From Alteromonas oceanisediminis (lineage in GTDB: Bacteria > Pseudomonadota > Gammaproteobacteria > Enterobacterales > Alteromonadaceae), in contig NZ_JAHCTA010000008.1 in the NCBI RefSeq assembly GCF_018474025.1, positions 62,001-126,000 on the forward strand: 64,000 nucleotides of DNA, written 5' to 3'. A program made the translations under genes and the position numbers. This document shows positions 16,182-24,726 of this stretch, piece after piece (positions within the stretch are counted from its first letter, which is position 1; every line of letters starts with the position of its first letter). Below the pieces are notes generated by a model, which saw nothing but the letters and a program-made list of their open reading frames with translations, was not told where the DNA came from and ran no database searches.

Positions 16182-18362
16182 TTACTCATCAAGTCCACGA
16201 TTACGTAACAAAGCGTCTGTAGAGGGCTGACGGCCTCGGAAACCCACGTAAGCATCTAGGTAATTCAGAGTATCGCCCGTACTGAATACATAGTCATAAA
16301 GTCGCTGTGATGTTTCTTTATCGAAAATGTCATTTTTCTCTAAGAACGCGTCAAAACCATCGGCATCCAATATTTCTGACCACATGTAGGCATAGTAGGC
16401 AGATGAATAACCGCCGGAAAATATGTGCCCGAAGTGTGTGCTGCGATGGCGCATGATGATGGCGTCAGGTTTACCGTATTCGGTTAATACCTTATCTTCA
16501 AACGCCCTGACATCTAGCGAATCAACCGATGTAAGTTGATGGTATGCCATGTCTACCAGCGCCGACGCTGTGTACTCGACGGTGGCGAAACCCTGATTGA
16601 ACGTACTCGCATCTTTAATGCGCTGGATTAACTCATCCGGCATGGGTTCATCAGTTTGATAGTGTCGGGCAAACTTTTTCAGAAGCTGCGGTTGCGCGAT
16701 AAAGTGTTCGTAAATTTGTGCAGGAAACTCAACCCAGTCACGCGGTGTGTTGGTTCCGGATAAGGTCGGATAGGTCACGTTAGACAATAACCCGTGCAGC
16801 GCATGACCAAATTCATGAAAAAGCGTTACCGCGTCACCATAGCTCATCAACGTCGGCTCACCCTTAGCCGGTTTATTCAAATTCATGTTATTGAGGATCA
16901 GTGGTTTGACATCACCGGCAAGTTTTTGCTGCATTCTGAATGCACTCATCCAAGCGCCAGAGCGCTTTGAATCGCGCGCGTAGTAATCGCCGAAAAAGAG
17001 GCCAACGGTATCGCCGTTCGCGTCGAGAACTTCCCAGGTTCTGACCACCGGATTATAGAGTGGGATATCAAATCGCTCTTTAAACGTCAGGCCAAACAAT
17101 TGTTCTGCCACGTAAAACTGAGCGTCGATCATGTTTTCCAGATCAAAATATTGTGTGATCTCACTCTGATCCAAGCTAAACCGTTGCTTCCTGACTTTCT
17201 CCGCGTAGAATCGCCAATCCCAAGGCATAAGCTCATACTCCACGCCGTCAGCCTGCATAAGTTCCTCAATCCACTGTTGCTCTTGTTCCGCTTTGGCGAC
17301 GGCCGGTTCCCAGACCTTAAGCAGAAGATCCATCGCGGCAGAAGGCGTTCCCGCCATGGTATTTGAAAGCACATAGTCAGAGTGGTGTTTGTAGCCCAGT
17401 AACTGCGCGCGCTTTGCTCTTAACTTAACAATATCTTCAACAATCGCTTTATTGTCGAATTCATTATCGTTGTCTCCGCGGTTTGCCCAGCCCTTAAACG
17501 CTTTTTCACGCAAATCGCGGCGCTCTGAGAACTGGAGAAAAGGTTCAACACTCGAACGTTGCAATGTGATCACATATTGGCCTTTAAGCTCACGAGCATT
17601 TGCTTGTGCCGCAGCAGCATTGATCAATGACTGGGGAAGACCCGCCAAATCATTCTCTCCCAGCACTAAGCTGAATGCCTTTGTATCGTTTAATACGTTT
17701 TGGCCAAATTGGGTCGTTAAGCTGGAAAGCGATTCATTGATTTCTGACAAGGTTGCTTTATCCTCATCGGAAAGGTTGGCACCGGCCCGAACAAAGTCGC
17801 CGTACGTGCGCTCGGTCAATCGTATTTGTTCTGCATTTAATCCGGCTGAGTTTCTGCTGTCGTATACCGTTTTTATTCTGGCAAACAGGGCCTCATTCAT
17901 CAGAATGGCGTTACTGTGGCGAGTGAGTTTGGGCGATAGGGTGCGTTGTAGCTGTTGAAGTTCATCGTTTGATTCTGTGTTGGCTAGGTTAAAAAACACG
18001 CGACTCACTTTGGTGAGTTTGTCTCCTGATAATTCCATTTGCGCCAGAGTATTCTCGAAATTAGGGACACTGTCATCATTGGCAATTTGCTGGATCTCTT
18101 CGCGATGCTCTTGGATGGCAGCATCAAAAGCAGGAAGAAAATGGCTATTCTCTATTTCAGAGAACGGAGGCACGCCGAAGGGGGTATCCCACTCATGCAA
18201 TAACGGGTTAGCCTGAGTACTGGTGGATTTCTCTGCATCAGAGGTTTGCGTTGATGCGCTTTCCGGTGAACCCTGTTCGTCAATACGTGAGCATCCTGCC
18301 ACAAGCAATGACAATGAGACTGCCACTGCGATGGCTGGCATTGAGCGTTTAAAACCTTTCAT
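16182..18362 (-). CDS. M3-family zinc metallopeptidase lipoprotein (Dcp/oligopeptidase A type)
   Basis: Thimet-type peptidase predicted to cleave short peptides in the periplasm. Started at ATG 18362 (AGGAAATTTT ribosome site), the 726-residue protein has a signal peptide ending in lipobox LVAGC with C24, a Ser/Thr-rich linker, the all-helical N-terminal half, and the catalytic HEFGHALHG at 516-524 (zinc ligands H516, H520) followed by EFPAQIYEHF with the third ligand region. An upstream in-frame ATG at 18413 would add 17 residues and bury the signal peptide. Similar secreted M3 enzymes are annotated as peptidyl-dipeptidase Dcp. It is a single gene, downstream of the island junction. Confidence 0.93.
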   Translation of the reverse strand: MKGFKRSMPAIAVAVSLSLLVAGCSRIDEQGSPESASTQTSDAEKSTSTQANPLLHEWDTPFGVPPFSEIENSHFLPAFDAAIQEHREEIQQIANDDSVPNFENTLAQMELSGDKLTKVSRVFFNLANTESNDELQQLQRTLSPKLTRHSNAILMNEALFARIKTVYDSRNSAGLNAEQIRLTERTYGDFVRAGANLSDEDKATLSEINESLSSLTTQFGQNVLNDTKAFSLVLGENDLAGLPQSLINAAAAQANARELKGQYVITLQRSSVEPFLQFSERRDLREKAFKGWANRGDNDNEFDNKAIVEDIVKLRAKRAQLLGYKHHSDYVLSNTMAGTPSAAMDLLLKVWEPAVAKAEQEQQWIEELMQADGVEYELMPWDWRFYAEKVRKQRFSLDQSEITQYFDLENMIDAQFYVAEQLFGLTFKERFDIPLYNPVVRTWEVLDANGDTVGLFFGDYYARDSKRSGAWMSAFRMQQKLAGDVKPLILNNMNLNKPAKGEPTLMSYGDAVTLFHEFGHALHGLLSNVTYPTLSGTNTPRDWVEFPAQIYEHFIAQPQLLKKFARHYQTDEPMPDELIQRIKDASTFNQGFATVEYTASALVDMAYHQLTSVDSLDVRAFEDKVLTEYGKPDAIIMRHRSTHFGHIFSGGYSSAYYAYMWSEILDADGFDAFLEKNDIFDKETSQRLYDYVFSTGDTLNYLDAYVGFRGRQPSTDALLRNRGLDE

Positions 18363-18441
18363 AAAATTTCCTATAGTGACTTTGACTGCTGCGAACTGAC
18401 GATTACTTTTCATTGTGAGTTGCCGCCAAACTCATAAAATA

Positions 18442-18465
18442 AAGGCCTGTTGAGAAGCAGGCCTT
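18442..18465 (-). terminator. Terminator after the NTF2-like gene
   Basis: AAGGCCTG and CAGGCCTT form an 8-bp stem with an 8-nt loop. On the minus strand it is followed by TATTTTATG, suiting the leftward gene that ends at 18485. Confidence 0.65.
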
Positions 18466-18484
18466 AGTTCGTTTTGATGTGAAA

Positions 18485-19000
18485 CTAGTTGGGTGTATAA
18501 GGTAACGATGAATGATGAAGGTTTATCTTGACGTTACCTTCGTCGTCCTTCATATACCCAAAGCTGTACTCAACTTTCACTTCTTCACCGTTTGTTTTGG
18601 TAAAAAAGTAGTTGCCCATCGACATCGCTGAGTCGCCGTCAGTGATTATCCCTTCATTTTCCCATCTTACATTGGTATACGGGGCCAGCGCGAAACCATT
18701 GTCTTCCTTCATGTCCTGACCGATAAAATAAGACAGTGCCTCTTTTTCAGTTCCACGGAACTGATCTACCGAGGCCAATGTTGGTTTAAACAAGACGGTT
18801 CCGCTATCGAACGCGTAAAATTTGTCGATATGCGCTACCGCAGCAGCTTTAGCATCCTTAGCTTGACCAATTTTAACAATGCCATCCCCCCACGCTTTCT
18901 GCGCCGCCTCTACTTCTGCCACCGTAATAGGGGCTGCTGAGAGTGATGCGGCAGTGGCGAGCGATAAAAGGCCGATACTGGTTGAATACAATGTGTTCAT
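18485..19000 (-). CDS. Secreted NTF2/SnoaL-like protein of unknown function
   Basis: A 171-residue protein with a Sec signal peptide (about 1-22, SLSAAP cleavage region). The mature part fits the small cone-shaped NTF2/SnoaL-like fold: a long helix (VEAAQKAWGDGIVKIG), AYDSGTV-like FYAFDSGTVLFKP, and alternating strands with YFIGQD, GNYFFTK and EVKVEYSFGY. No catalytic residues can be assigned. The ATG has an AAGGAATC ribosome site. Flanked by a terminator on the downstream side and unlinked to the peptidase. Confidence 0.6.
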   Translation of the reverse strand: MNTLYSTSIGLLSLATAASLSAAPITVAEVEAAQKAWGDGIVKIGQAKDAKAAAVAHIDKFYAFDSGTVLFKPTLASVDQFRGTEKEALSYFIGQDMKEDNGFALAPYTNVRWENEGIITDGDSAMSMGNYFFTKTNGEEVKVEYSFGYMKDDEGNVKINLHHSSLPYTPN

Positions 19001-19144
19001 AAAGATTCCTTCATTAGGTTGTGGTTACTGTTGCGTTACGATACTCAGACAATGTTAACGCCAATCGTTCCATCAGCTAAAAACGTATATTTCTGATTTA
19101 ATCACAATTTAATTCGATTATTTTCCGCAGGGTGACCCCGCTTG

Positions 19145-20347
19145 TTATGCACTTTGTTCCCATGCTGGAAAGGGGTCTGCCAGCGTTTTCCAGTGAGACT
19201 TACCCAGAAGCATTTCACTGTCGCTGAGCAGGCAGGCGTCAAGTGCGTCAATCATGGCCTGTTTGTCGAGATCTTGGCCTATGAAAACCAGTTCTTGCCG
19301 CATGTCGCCGAATGGCTCTTCCCATAGCGCAGCAATGGCATCGAGGTATTCACGCTCCGTAGGCCACTGTTCTGCCGGTACGGCTTTCCAAAATAAGCCG
19401 CCAAACCCATACCGAGCAATCCCACCAGCCTGACTCCACTGACCGGCACACCCGGGTCGTGTGGCTAGCCAAAAATAGCCTTTAGAGCGCAACAGTTTCC
19501 CGTAATTTTTGCTGCCATGTAAAAACTCATAAAATGCTTGCGGATGAAACGGACGTCGTGCCGAATAGCTGAAACTGCTGATACCATATTCTTCGGTTTC
19601 TGGCACATGTTCCCCGCGCATTTCTTTCAACCAACCCGGAGCCTGCTGGGCTTTTTCAAAATTAAATAGGCCGGTGTTGAGTACTTGGTCTAGATGAATT
19701 TTTCCGTTGATGATGGGAATAATCTTGGCCGACGTATTTTGACTGCGTAAAATGGCCGTCAATCGTTCTATGGCTTCTTTATCGACTAAATCTGTTTTAC
19801 TGATCAAAATGACATCTGCAAATTCAACTTGGTCAATCAGCAAATCGGCGACGCTTCGCTCATCGTCTTCGCCAAGATGTTCTCCCGTTTCCTGCAAATA
19901 CACCGCCTCGTCGTAGTCCTTTATGAAGTTGACGGCGTCTACCACCGTGACCATGGTGTCTAGTGTTGCAACGTCTGACAACGATATGCCGTCTTCGTCT
20001 GCGAACGTAAATGTTTCAGCAACCTGTAGCGGTTCAGATATACCCGTTGACTCAATCACTAAATATTCGTATTTGCCAGCGGCGGCCAACTTGTTGACTT
20101 CAACCAGCAAGTCCTCTCTGAGTGTGCAGCAGATACATCCATTGCTCATTTCAACTAATTTTTCTTCACTGCGACTGAGCGACACTTCGTTCTTGATCCG
20201 TGATGCATCGATATTAATTTCACTCATATCGTTAACAATCACCGCGACTTTTTTGCCCTCGCGGTTGTTTAAAATATGACTTAAAACAGTGGTTTTTCCG
20301 GCACCTAAAAAACCAGAGAGTACTGTTACGGACAGTTTATTTTTCAT
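19145..20347 (-). CDS. COG0523 GTP-dependent metallochaperone, ZigA/YciC-like
   Basis: G3E GTPase that inserts or reallocates zinc under zinc limitation. The 400 residues show Walker [10 protein letters not shown] (12-20), the metal-binding CxCC motif CICC (C71, C73, C74), the switch region ESTGISEP, the NKxD-like SKTDLVD, and a C-terminal CobW_C domain with a WSQAGG stretch. It follows a MerC-like gene on the same strand 42 bp away, and a Zur-type palindrome stands ahead of the pair, which supports the zinc-starvation assignment over a cobalt or nitrile-hydratase role. Confidence 0.88.
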   Translation of the reverse strand: MKNKLSVTVLSGFLGAGKTTVLSHILNNREGKKVAVIVNDMSEINIDASRIKNEVSLSRSEEKLVEMSNGCICCTLREDLLVEVNKLAAAGKYEYLVIESTGISEPLQVAETFTFADEDGISLSDVATLDTMVTVVDAVNFIKDYDEAVYLQETGEHLGEDDERSVADLLIDQVEFADVILISKTDLVDKEAIERLTAILRSQNTSAKIIPIINGKIHLDQVLNTGLFNFEKAQQAPGWLKEMRGEHVPETEEYGISSFSYSARRPFHPQAFYEFLHGSKNYGKLLRSKGYFWLATRPGCAGQWSQAGGIARYGFGGLFWKAVPAEQWPTEREYLDAIAALWEEPFGDMRQELVFIGQDLDKQAMIDALDACLLSDSEMLLGKSHWKTLADPFPAWEQSA

Positions 20348-20389
20348 TCAGGGCTCCTTGATGTGGGCATTGTTGTTCAGACATGTTCA

Positions 20390-20791
20390 TTAGCGGGCCT
20401 GGCAGTTTGTGTGAATACGGCGAAATTTGAAATTTCTTAGGTGGCCGTAAGCGACGAGCAATGAGCCAATCACTGATGCTACAACTTCCCCTTGTTCACC
20501 GAACACATCGTGTCCGAACAATGCAGTCAGCGTGAGGATCATGATCCCCGTTGAGACAAGGCGAACCACATGCCAATCTTTATGATGCTTAAAGCCCAGA
20601 AGGATGGCGACGAAGCTGATAGGGATTACGGCGACGAGCAACCACCAATTGAACTGCTCATCGCCAAAAATGCCGACACTGGATATGGCAGGTAATATGA
20701 TCAACAGAGCAGGTAATAAAAGGCAGTGAATAACGCAGAGTGCGGATATTCCTACCGCGACTTTATCCGCGAGATTTAGCCATGACCGAAA
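20390..20791 (-). CDS. MerC-domain membrane protein, probably zinc-linked
   Basis: A four-span MerC-type protein. The first span carries the conserved ISALCVIHCLLLPALLIILP region with the Cys pair separated by IH, typical of the metal-binding site of the family. I start at ATG 20791 (MFRSWLNLADK, AAAGGC ribosome site; 133 residues); a start at 20821 would add ten residues. MerC is named from mercury uptake, but there is no merA/merT/merR here; linkage to a COG0523 gene behind a Zur box suggests zinc. The C-terminal tail is short and basic. Confidence 0.8.
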   Translation of the reverse strand, partial: FRSWLNLADKVAVGISALCVIHCLLLPALLIILPAISSVGIFGDEQFNWWLLVAVIPISFVAILLGFKHHKDWHVVRLVSTGIMILTLTALFGHDVFGEQGEVVASVIGSLLVAYGHLRNFKFRRIHTNCQAR

Positions 20792-20846
20792 CATAAAAAG
20801 CCTTTGGTTGATTAACGCCAACGTTTCAAGTTAGCCAATTCAATAG

Positions 20847-20861
20847 TGTTATAGTATAACA
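20847..20861 (-). promoter_or_regulatory. Zur box upstream of the MerC-like/COG0523 pair
   Basis: TGTTATAGTATAACA is a perfect 15-bp palindrome about the central G and matches the gammaproteobacterial Zur core (GTTATAnTATAAC). It lies 56 bp ahead of the MerC-like start, where repression by zinc-bound Zur would be expected. Confidence 0.75.
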
Positions 20862-21155
20862 TATCATTGCGTGGTGAGGTCAGCAACGAATTTGAAAGAT
20901 TTTAGCCCTTTTTTTCAGTACCGAAACGATTAACACGCTCTGATGCTTTGACGTTCGTCCAATACACAACGCAACTAGCAGGCGATGTCGTTGAATCAGG
21001 TTGCCCGTCTATTCCAAAAAGAACCGGTGTACAGCGGCTTCTGCAGTTTCATCGCCGGCAAATCACAGTAGGTTTTAACGAGGTTCTCGTTATTTTACAC
21101 TAGAGCGAGTTTGAGTGACCGCTTGCCCATGAACTGTATGAGAGAGGACCCGCTT
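20862..21155. other. Divergent intergenic region with a 17-bp palindrome
   Basis: No gene is seen. TAACGAG-GTT-CTCGTTA (21076-21092) is a perfect palindrome 64 bp ahead of the DUF1622 start, followed by TTTTACAC; it may be an operator or a short hairpin. The remainder shows no clear promoter. Confidence 0.4.
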
Positions 21156-21530
21156 ATGACGGAGATGATTAAACCTATTGCTGAAATGTGCGCGATTTTT
21201 ATCGAATCGCTGGGGATTCTTATTATTGTACTTGCCGCGATCAGTGCGATTGCAAAAGGGGCGGTTATCACGATTAAACGAAACCTTGGCACTGAGGCAC
21301 TGATGCAAATTCGGCATCACTTAGCCCGAGGCATTCTGTTGGGGCTTGAATTTTTAGTCGCAGCAGACATCATTCAAACAGTCGCGGTGACATTGTCGTT
21401 TGAGTCAGTCGGTGTCCTTGCCATTATCGTTCTGATCCGAACATTCTTAAGCTTTACGCTGGATTTGGAATTGACCGGCCGATGGCCGTGGCAGTCCGAC
21501 AGCGCAGTGAAAAAGAGCACCCAGTCTTAG
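21156..21530 (+). CDS. DUF1622 family membrane protein
   Basis: A 124-residue protein with three predicted spans: about 8-35 (EMCAIFIESLGILIIVLAAI), about 55-82 (ILLGLEFLVAADIIQTV) and about 85-105 (VGVLAIIVLIRTFLSF). The conserved E-F-L-V-A-A-D-I and IR.FLS.(T/A)L..E motifs of DUF1622 are present. ATG 21156 is chosen for its AGAGGA ribosome site; earlier in-frame codons lack one. Function unknown. Confidence 0.8.
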   Translation: MTEMIKPIAEMCAIFIESLGILIIVLAAISAIAKGAVITIKRNLGTEALMQIRHHLARGILLGLEFLVAADIIQTVAVTLSFESVGVLAIIVLIRTFLSFTLDLELTGRWPWQSDSAVKKSTQS

Positions 21531-21665
21531 CAAACGTATGGCGTGAAAAGCTGCTGAAACGATAAAGACGGTAAGTCTTAGGTAAGTTTATTTTATGCTC
21601 GGTTTAAACCTTCGCATCGCGGGTGACGACAAACCCACTACGTACCTCAACTCTGGGAGTGAAAC

Positions 21666-22391
21666 ATGACATTTTCTGGTGTAGTGAATTGCATAAAATG
21701 GGTCGCCGTAACAGCAACGATGCTTCTTTCATTTACCACGCACGCCACCTGGTCTATTTTAGCTGTGGATAAGCAAACCGGTGAATTGGGCGTGGCGGGC
21801 GCGTCGTGTACGTCCGATGTATCGGGGATCGCGTCTATCGTACCCGGCAAGGGCGCTGTGGTTGTTCAGGCGGCGAGCAATTATTTTGCGCGCATGAAAG
21901 GCGTTGAACTGATGCACACCGATCAATCTCTGACGCATATTTTAAACGAAATGCGGGTTGATAAGTATTCGCCTGAACAGCAGCAGATAGGTCTTATTAG
22001 TCTTGCAGAAGGTGCTCAACCTCTAGTGAATTCAGGTGACCAAATTAAAGATTACAGCGGTCATCATGTGGGGGAAGACGTCATTGTAATGGGCAATTTG
22101 CTAGTCAGCCCCGATGTCATTTCAGATGCCTATGAAACCTTTCTCAATGGCCGTCAGGCGCATTTTTCCGCGCGATTAATGGCTGCGCTGAAAGCGGGTG
22201 AACAGGCGGGTGGCGATAAGCGCTGTGGCAGCCAAGCGGCGAGCTCGGCTTTTATATGGGTGTATGACCCGAGCGTTGAGGGGGTTGTTAGCCTCACGAT
22301 CCGTGGACTTGCTAAAGGCGGGAAGCCGGCTGTATCGCTGCTTGGCGAGAAGCTGAAGGCGTTACATGCTGGGCCAACGTCAGGTCAGTGA
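21666..22391 (+). CDS. Secreted DUF1028 protein (Ntn-hydrolase-like)
   Basis: A 241-residue protein with a signal peptide (about 1-27, THA cleavage). The mature start ATWSILAVDKQTGELGVAGA is the conserved DUF1028 opening, followed by VPGKGAVVVQAASN and the repeated FL.G.(Q/A)..HFSARLMAALKAGEQAGGDKRCGSQAA region in pieces. The family has the Ntn-hydrolase fold but an unproven substrate. A bidirectional terminator separates it from the convergent PEP-CTERM gene. Confidence 0.85.
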   Translation: MTFSGVVNCIKWVAVTATMLLSFTTHATWSILAVDKQTGELGVAGASCTSDVSGIASIVPGKGAVVVQAASNYFARMKGVELMHTDQSLTHILNEMRVDKYSPEQQQIGLISLAEGAQPLVNSGDQIKDYSGHHVGEDVIVMGNLLVSPDVISDAYETFLNGRQAHFSARLMAALKAGEQAGGDKRCGSQAASSAFIWVYDPSVEGVVSLTIRGLAKGGKPAVSLLGEKLKALHAGPTSGQ

Positions 22392-22432
22392 AAACGTTGT
22401 ACAACCGTTGGTTTGAGTAGCGTGTTGAACAG

Positions 22433-22458
22433 TTAAACCCGCTAAAAAGCGGGTTTAA
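22433..22458. terminator. Bidirectional terminator
   Basis: TTAAACCCGCT and AGCGGGTTTAA form an 11-bp stem with loop AAAA between two convergent genes; A/T runs on both sides suit either direction. Confidence 0.75.
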
Positions 22459-22466
22459 TCTTCGGC

Positions 22467-23039
22467 CTACCGATTGAGTTGCTGATGACGTCTCAATGCG
22501 CCCATAGCCAGAATAAACGCAGCCATCAAAAAAACGGTACGTGGCTCAGGTACGGCAGCAACAGCGTTGCTGACACTCAATGAGTAGCTAAATTCGCCCG
22601 GTAAACCAAGCCCTTCAGCGCCACCCACAGCCAAGGTGTAGATGCCAGGCATCATCACATTGATCAACAGCGTATCATTGCCGAACGCCGGCAACAGCGC
22701 AGACAAGCCACCCACGTAGGTCAAATCTTCAAAGAAAGTAAAGAAGTCACCATCATTATCAAACACGATACCCGCTTCTTCGGTGATCTCGCCCAGATAC
22801 AAGCTCGCCCCAAAGGCAATATCTGAGACGACGTCGATACTTAACTCACCAGCGTTGCGGATATCAAAAACGTAGAAATCGATCGCATCGTTAAACGTGT
22901 CCTCGTCTAACCAGCCACTATCGCCAAAAACGTCACCTGTGTAGGTCGTATCCAAATCAGCGCTAATGATCGCACTGTTTGCGATACCCGATACCGTTAG
23001 CATTAACGCCGCTAAACTCATTTTAATACAATTTTTCAT
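22467..23039 (-). CDS. PEP-CTERM sorted exported protein
   Basis: A 190-residue protein with an N-terminal Sec signal peptide (about 1-22) and a C-terminal sorting signal: VPEP (near residue 163), a hydrophobic segment (FLMAAFILAMGAL) and a basic tail (RRHQQLNR). This is the substrate signal of exosortases, usually found in organisms with exopolysaccharide loci. The middle is acidic and Gly-rich (DLDTTYTGDVFGDSG, FFEDLTYVGG) and resembles bacterial pre-peptidase C-like beta folds. It lies 62 bp downstream of phoX on the same strand and might be co-transcribed with it. Confidence 0.85.
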   Translation of the reverse strand: MKNCIKMSLAALMLTVSGIANSAIISADLDTTYTGDVFGDSGWLDEDTFNDAIDFYVFDIRNAGELSIDVVSDIAFGASLYLGEITEEAGIVFDNDGDFFTFFEDLTYVGGLSALLPAFGNDTLLINVMMPGIYTLAVGGAEGLGLPGEFSYSLSVSNAVAAVPEPRTVFLMAAFILAMGALRRHQQLNR

Positions 23040-23101
23040 AGCAATTCCTTAAAAGCAGCGCCTTCTACGGCGCTGCGTGATTCAACAAGAGATAACTCGA
23101 C

Positions 23102-24574
23102 TTACAACGCGCCATTTTCCCACGGGCCAGTAATCGCAAAGGTAACGCCTGGTGACTGAATGTTTACAAACAACCAGCGCCCATAAAAACAAGCACCTGC
23201 CCATTCGCGGCTGGTGAAACTGCGTCGATTTGAACCATCCGTCGATTCACCGACTCTGTCCCAGAAGTTGGCTTGTGTGCCAGGGTAAATCGAATCGATA
23301 AGCGCTAAATCACCTGCATCCAGATTGATGTTGTTTTCGCAGAACGGGAAGGTATTGCCCGATTGAGTCAAACCAATCAAACGCTTCGGATTTGAACCCC
23401 CATCTTCGCACAACAACATGTTGCCACGAGGGCTGATCGCAATGTTGTCTGGGCCATCCATTTCAGCGGCATCAGTTGATTCATAAACGATGGTGAGGAG
23501 TTCTTTACGCGGGTCATAGCAGAAAATCTGACCCAGGTTTGCGGCGCCGCCCGAGGTAGACACAAAATATACTTTGCCATCGTCGTACCAGCAGCCTTCG
23601 CCGCGCTCAACGATTGCAGCATCAGTGGCTTGGTCGTAGCAGCGCTGGCTCATCGCATCGGGGTCGGGCACTTCTTGCCAGGTAACATCCCACGTTGTGC
23701 CAACCGCCAATCCCTGACGTAAATCAACGCGACTGGTGTTGTCTAACACCATTGCGTAAAGGGTTCCGCCTGATTTCAGATCACCCCATTCACCAGCAGG
23801 CTCAAATTTGTAAAACGCTGATGAACCGGCATCTTCAGTTTCATACACAAAACCCGTGGCAGGATCGACCGCAGCCGCTTCATGCGAGAAACGACCCATT
23901 TCGCGGATTGGAACGCCATCCGACAAGCCAAACCCGGGTACTTCAAACACATAGCCGTGATTAAATCCTTGAGGGCCTTGGTTCCACGCATGGAATGTTT
24001 CTTCACACGACATCCAGGTTCCCCACGGCGTTGGGCCGCCTGCACAGTTTCTGATAGTGCCACCAAGGCTGTTGTACGAGGATAAAAATTCGCCTTTGAC
24101 TACGTCGAATAACAGTGTCGAAGTACCGCCGTGTTGTACGTCGTTATACACACCACGATTTCCTCTGGGTGAAGATTTAGGCCCTTCGCCTTCGGAACAC
24201 TCGTGATTGCGCACGATGGCAACAACATTACCTTTCGCAGCGACCACCGCCATTCCATCATGATCCGTTGGCGTCGGTAGGCGATCGTTTTGTATTTGCC
24301 CGGTCCAACCGAAGCTGGTGTACTCGAAGCCTTCAGGCAGCGAAATAAGGGGTAAACCCGTGGCTTTATCTAACGTGGGTGATAGAGGCCCATAGCTATC
24401 AGTATAAGGAAGTGACGCTGCGTTTGCCTTGCTGGCTAATGCCACAAAGGCCGTGCTTGCCGCTACCGTTGCTGAACCTTTCAGTACTTGTCGTCTTGAA
24501 AAAATCGATTTGGCTGGCTCGTTCGGGAGAGCGGTTGCATCGATATCTGGTATTGAGTCATGTAACGCTTTCAT
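23102..24574 (-). CDS. phoX: PhoX-type alkaline phosphatase (DUF839)
   Basis: Calcium/iron-dependent phosphomonoesterase exported folded by Tat. The N terminus has the twin-arginine motif SRRQVLKG (about 27-34) and a hydrophobic h-region ending in KANA. PhoX-type blocks visible: HDGMAVV, NHECSEG, GGTIRNCAGGPTPWGTWMSCEE (in pieces), GRFSHEAAAVDP, YETEDAGSSAFYKF and DGPDNIAISPRGNMLLCEDGG in pieces. At 490 residues it is the shorter class of the family. tatABC lies immediately upstream on the same strand, and an 11-bp-phased PhoB-type array stands between tatC and this gene, consistent with phosphate-starvation induction. Confidence 0.88.
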   Translation of the reverse strand: MKALHDSIPDIDATALPNEPAKSIFSRRQVLKGSATVAASTAFVALASKANAASLPYTDSYGPLSPTLDKATGLPLISLPEGFEYTSFGWTGQIQNDRLPTPTDHDGMAVVAAKGNVVAIVRNHECSEGEGPKSSPRGNRGVYNDVQHGGTSTLLFDVVKGEFLSSYNSLGGTIRNCAGGPTPWGTWMSCEETFHAWNQGPQGFNHGYVFEVPGFGLSDGVPIREMGRFSHEAAAVDPATGFVYETEDAGSSAFYKFEPAGEWGDLKSGGTLYAMVLDNTSRVDLRQGLAVGTTWDVTWQEVPDPDAMSQRCYDQATDAAIVERGEGCWYDDGKVYFVSTSGGAANLGQIFCYDPRKELLTIVYESTDAAEMDGPDNIAISPRGNMLLCEDGGSNPKRLIGLTQSGNTFPFCENNINLDAGDLALIDSIYPGTQANFWDRVGESTDGSNRRSFTSREWAGACFYGRWLFVNIQSPGVTFAITGPWENGAL

Positions 24575-24660
24575 TGTTGGTCCTTAAGAGTTTGTTGTAC
24601 CGCGAAAAAGGGTTCAATCATTCGATTGACAACAACCCGACACGGATCACAGTAGCGTGC

Positions 24661-24715
24661 TCAGATGACAAATTTCGGTCACTTAATTGACAGTATGGTG
24701 ATCGTTAGATGACAG
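24661..24715 (-). promoter_or_regulatory. PhoB-box-like array, five 11-bp units, upstream of phoX
   Basis: Read on the minus strand: CTGTCATCTAA (24715-24705), CGATCACCATA, CTGTCAATTAA (24693-24683), GTGACCGAAAT, TTGTCATCTGA (24671-24661). Units 1, 3 and 5 match the CTGTCATAAAT half-site; units 2 and 4 are degenerate, but the 11-bp register is exact across 55 bp. It starts 87 bp ahead of the phoX ATG. Confidence 0.7.
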
Positions 24716-24726
24716 ATTTAGTGATT

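Noticed and set aside
17452-17958. 168-codon plus-strand frame opposite the M3 peptidase
   Set aside because: It is antisense to a well-conserved peptidase and lacks family likeness or start signals.
18485-19000. Phosphoribosyl-AMP cyclohydrolase as the function of this secreted protein
   Set aside because: Proteins of this kind sometimes carry that name, but the signal peptide and NTF2-like pattern do not fit a cytosolic histidine enzyme, and no HisI metal motifs are seen.
20390-20791. Mercury resistance operon
   Set aside because: Only a MerC-like protein is present; merA, merT, merP and merR are absent and a Zur box controls the pair.
24379-24690. 103-codon plus-strand frame over the phoX start and promoter
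   Set aside because: It is opposite to the Tat signal region and the PhoB array and has no plausible ribosome site.
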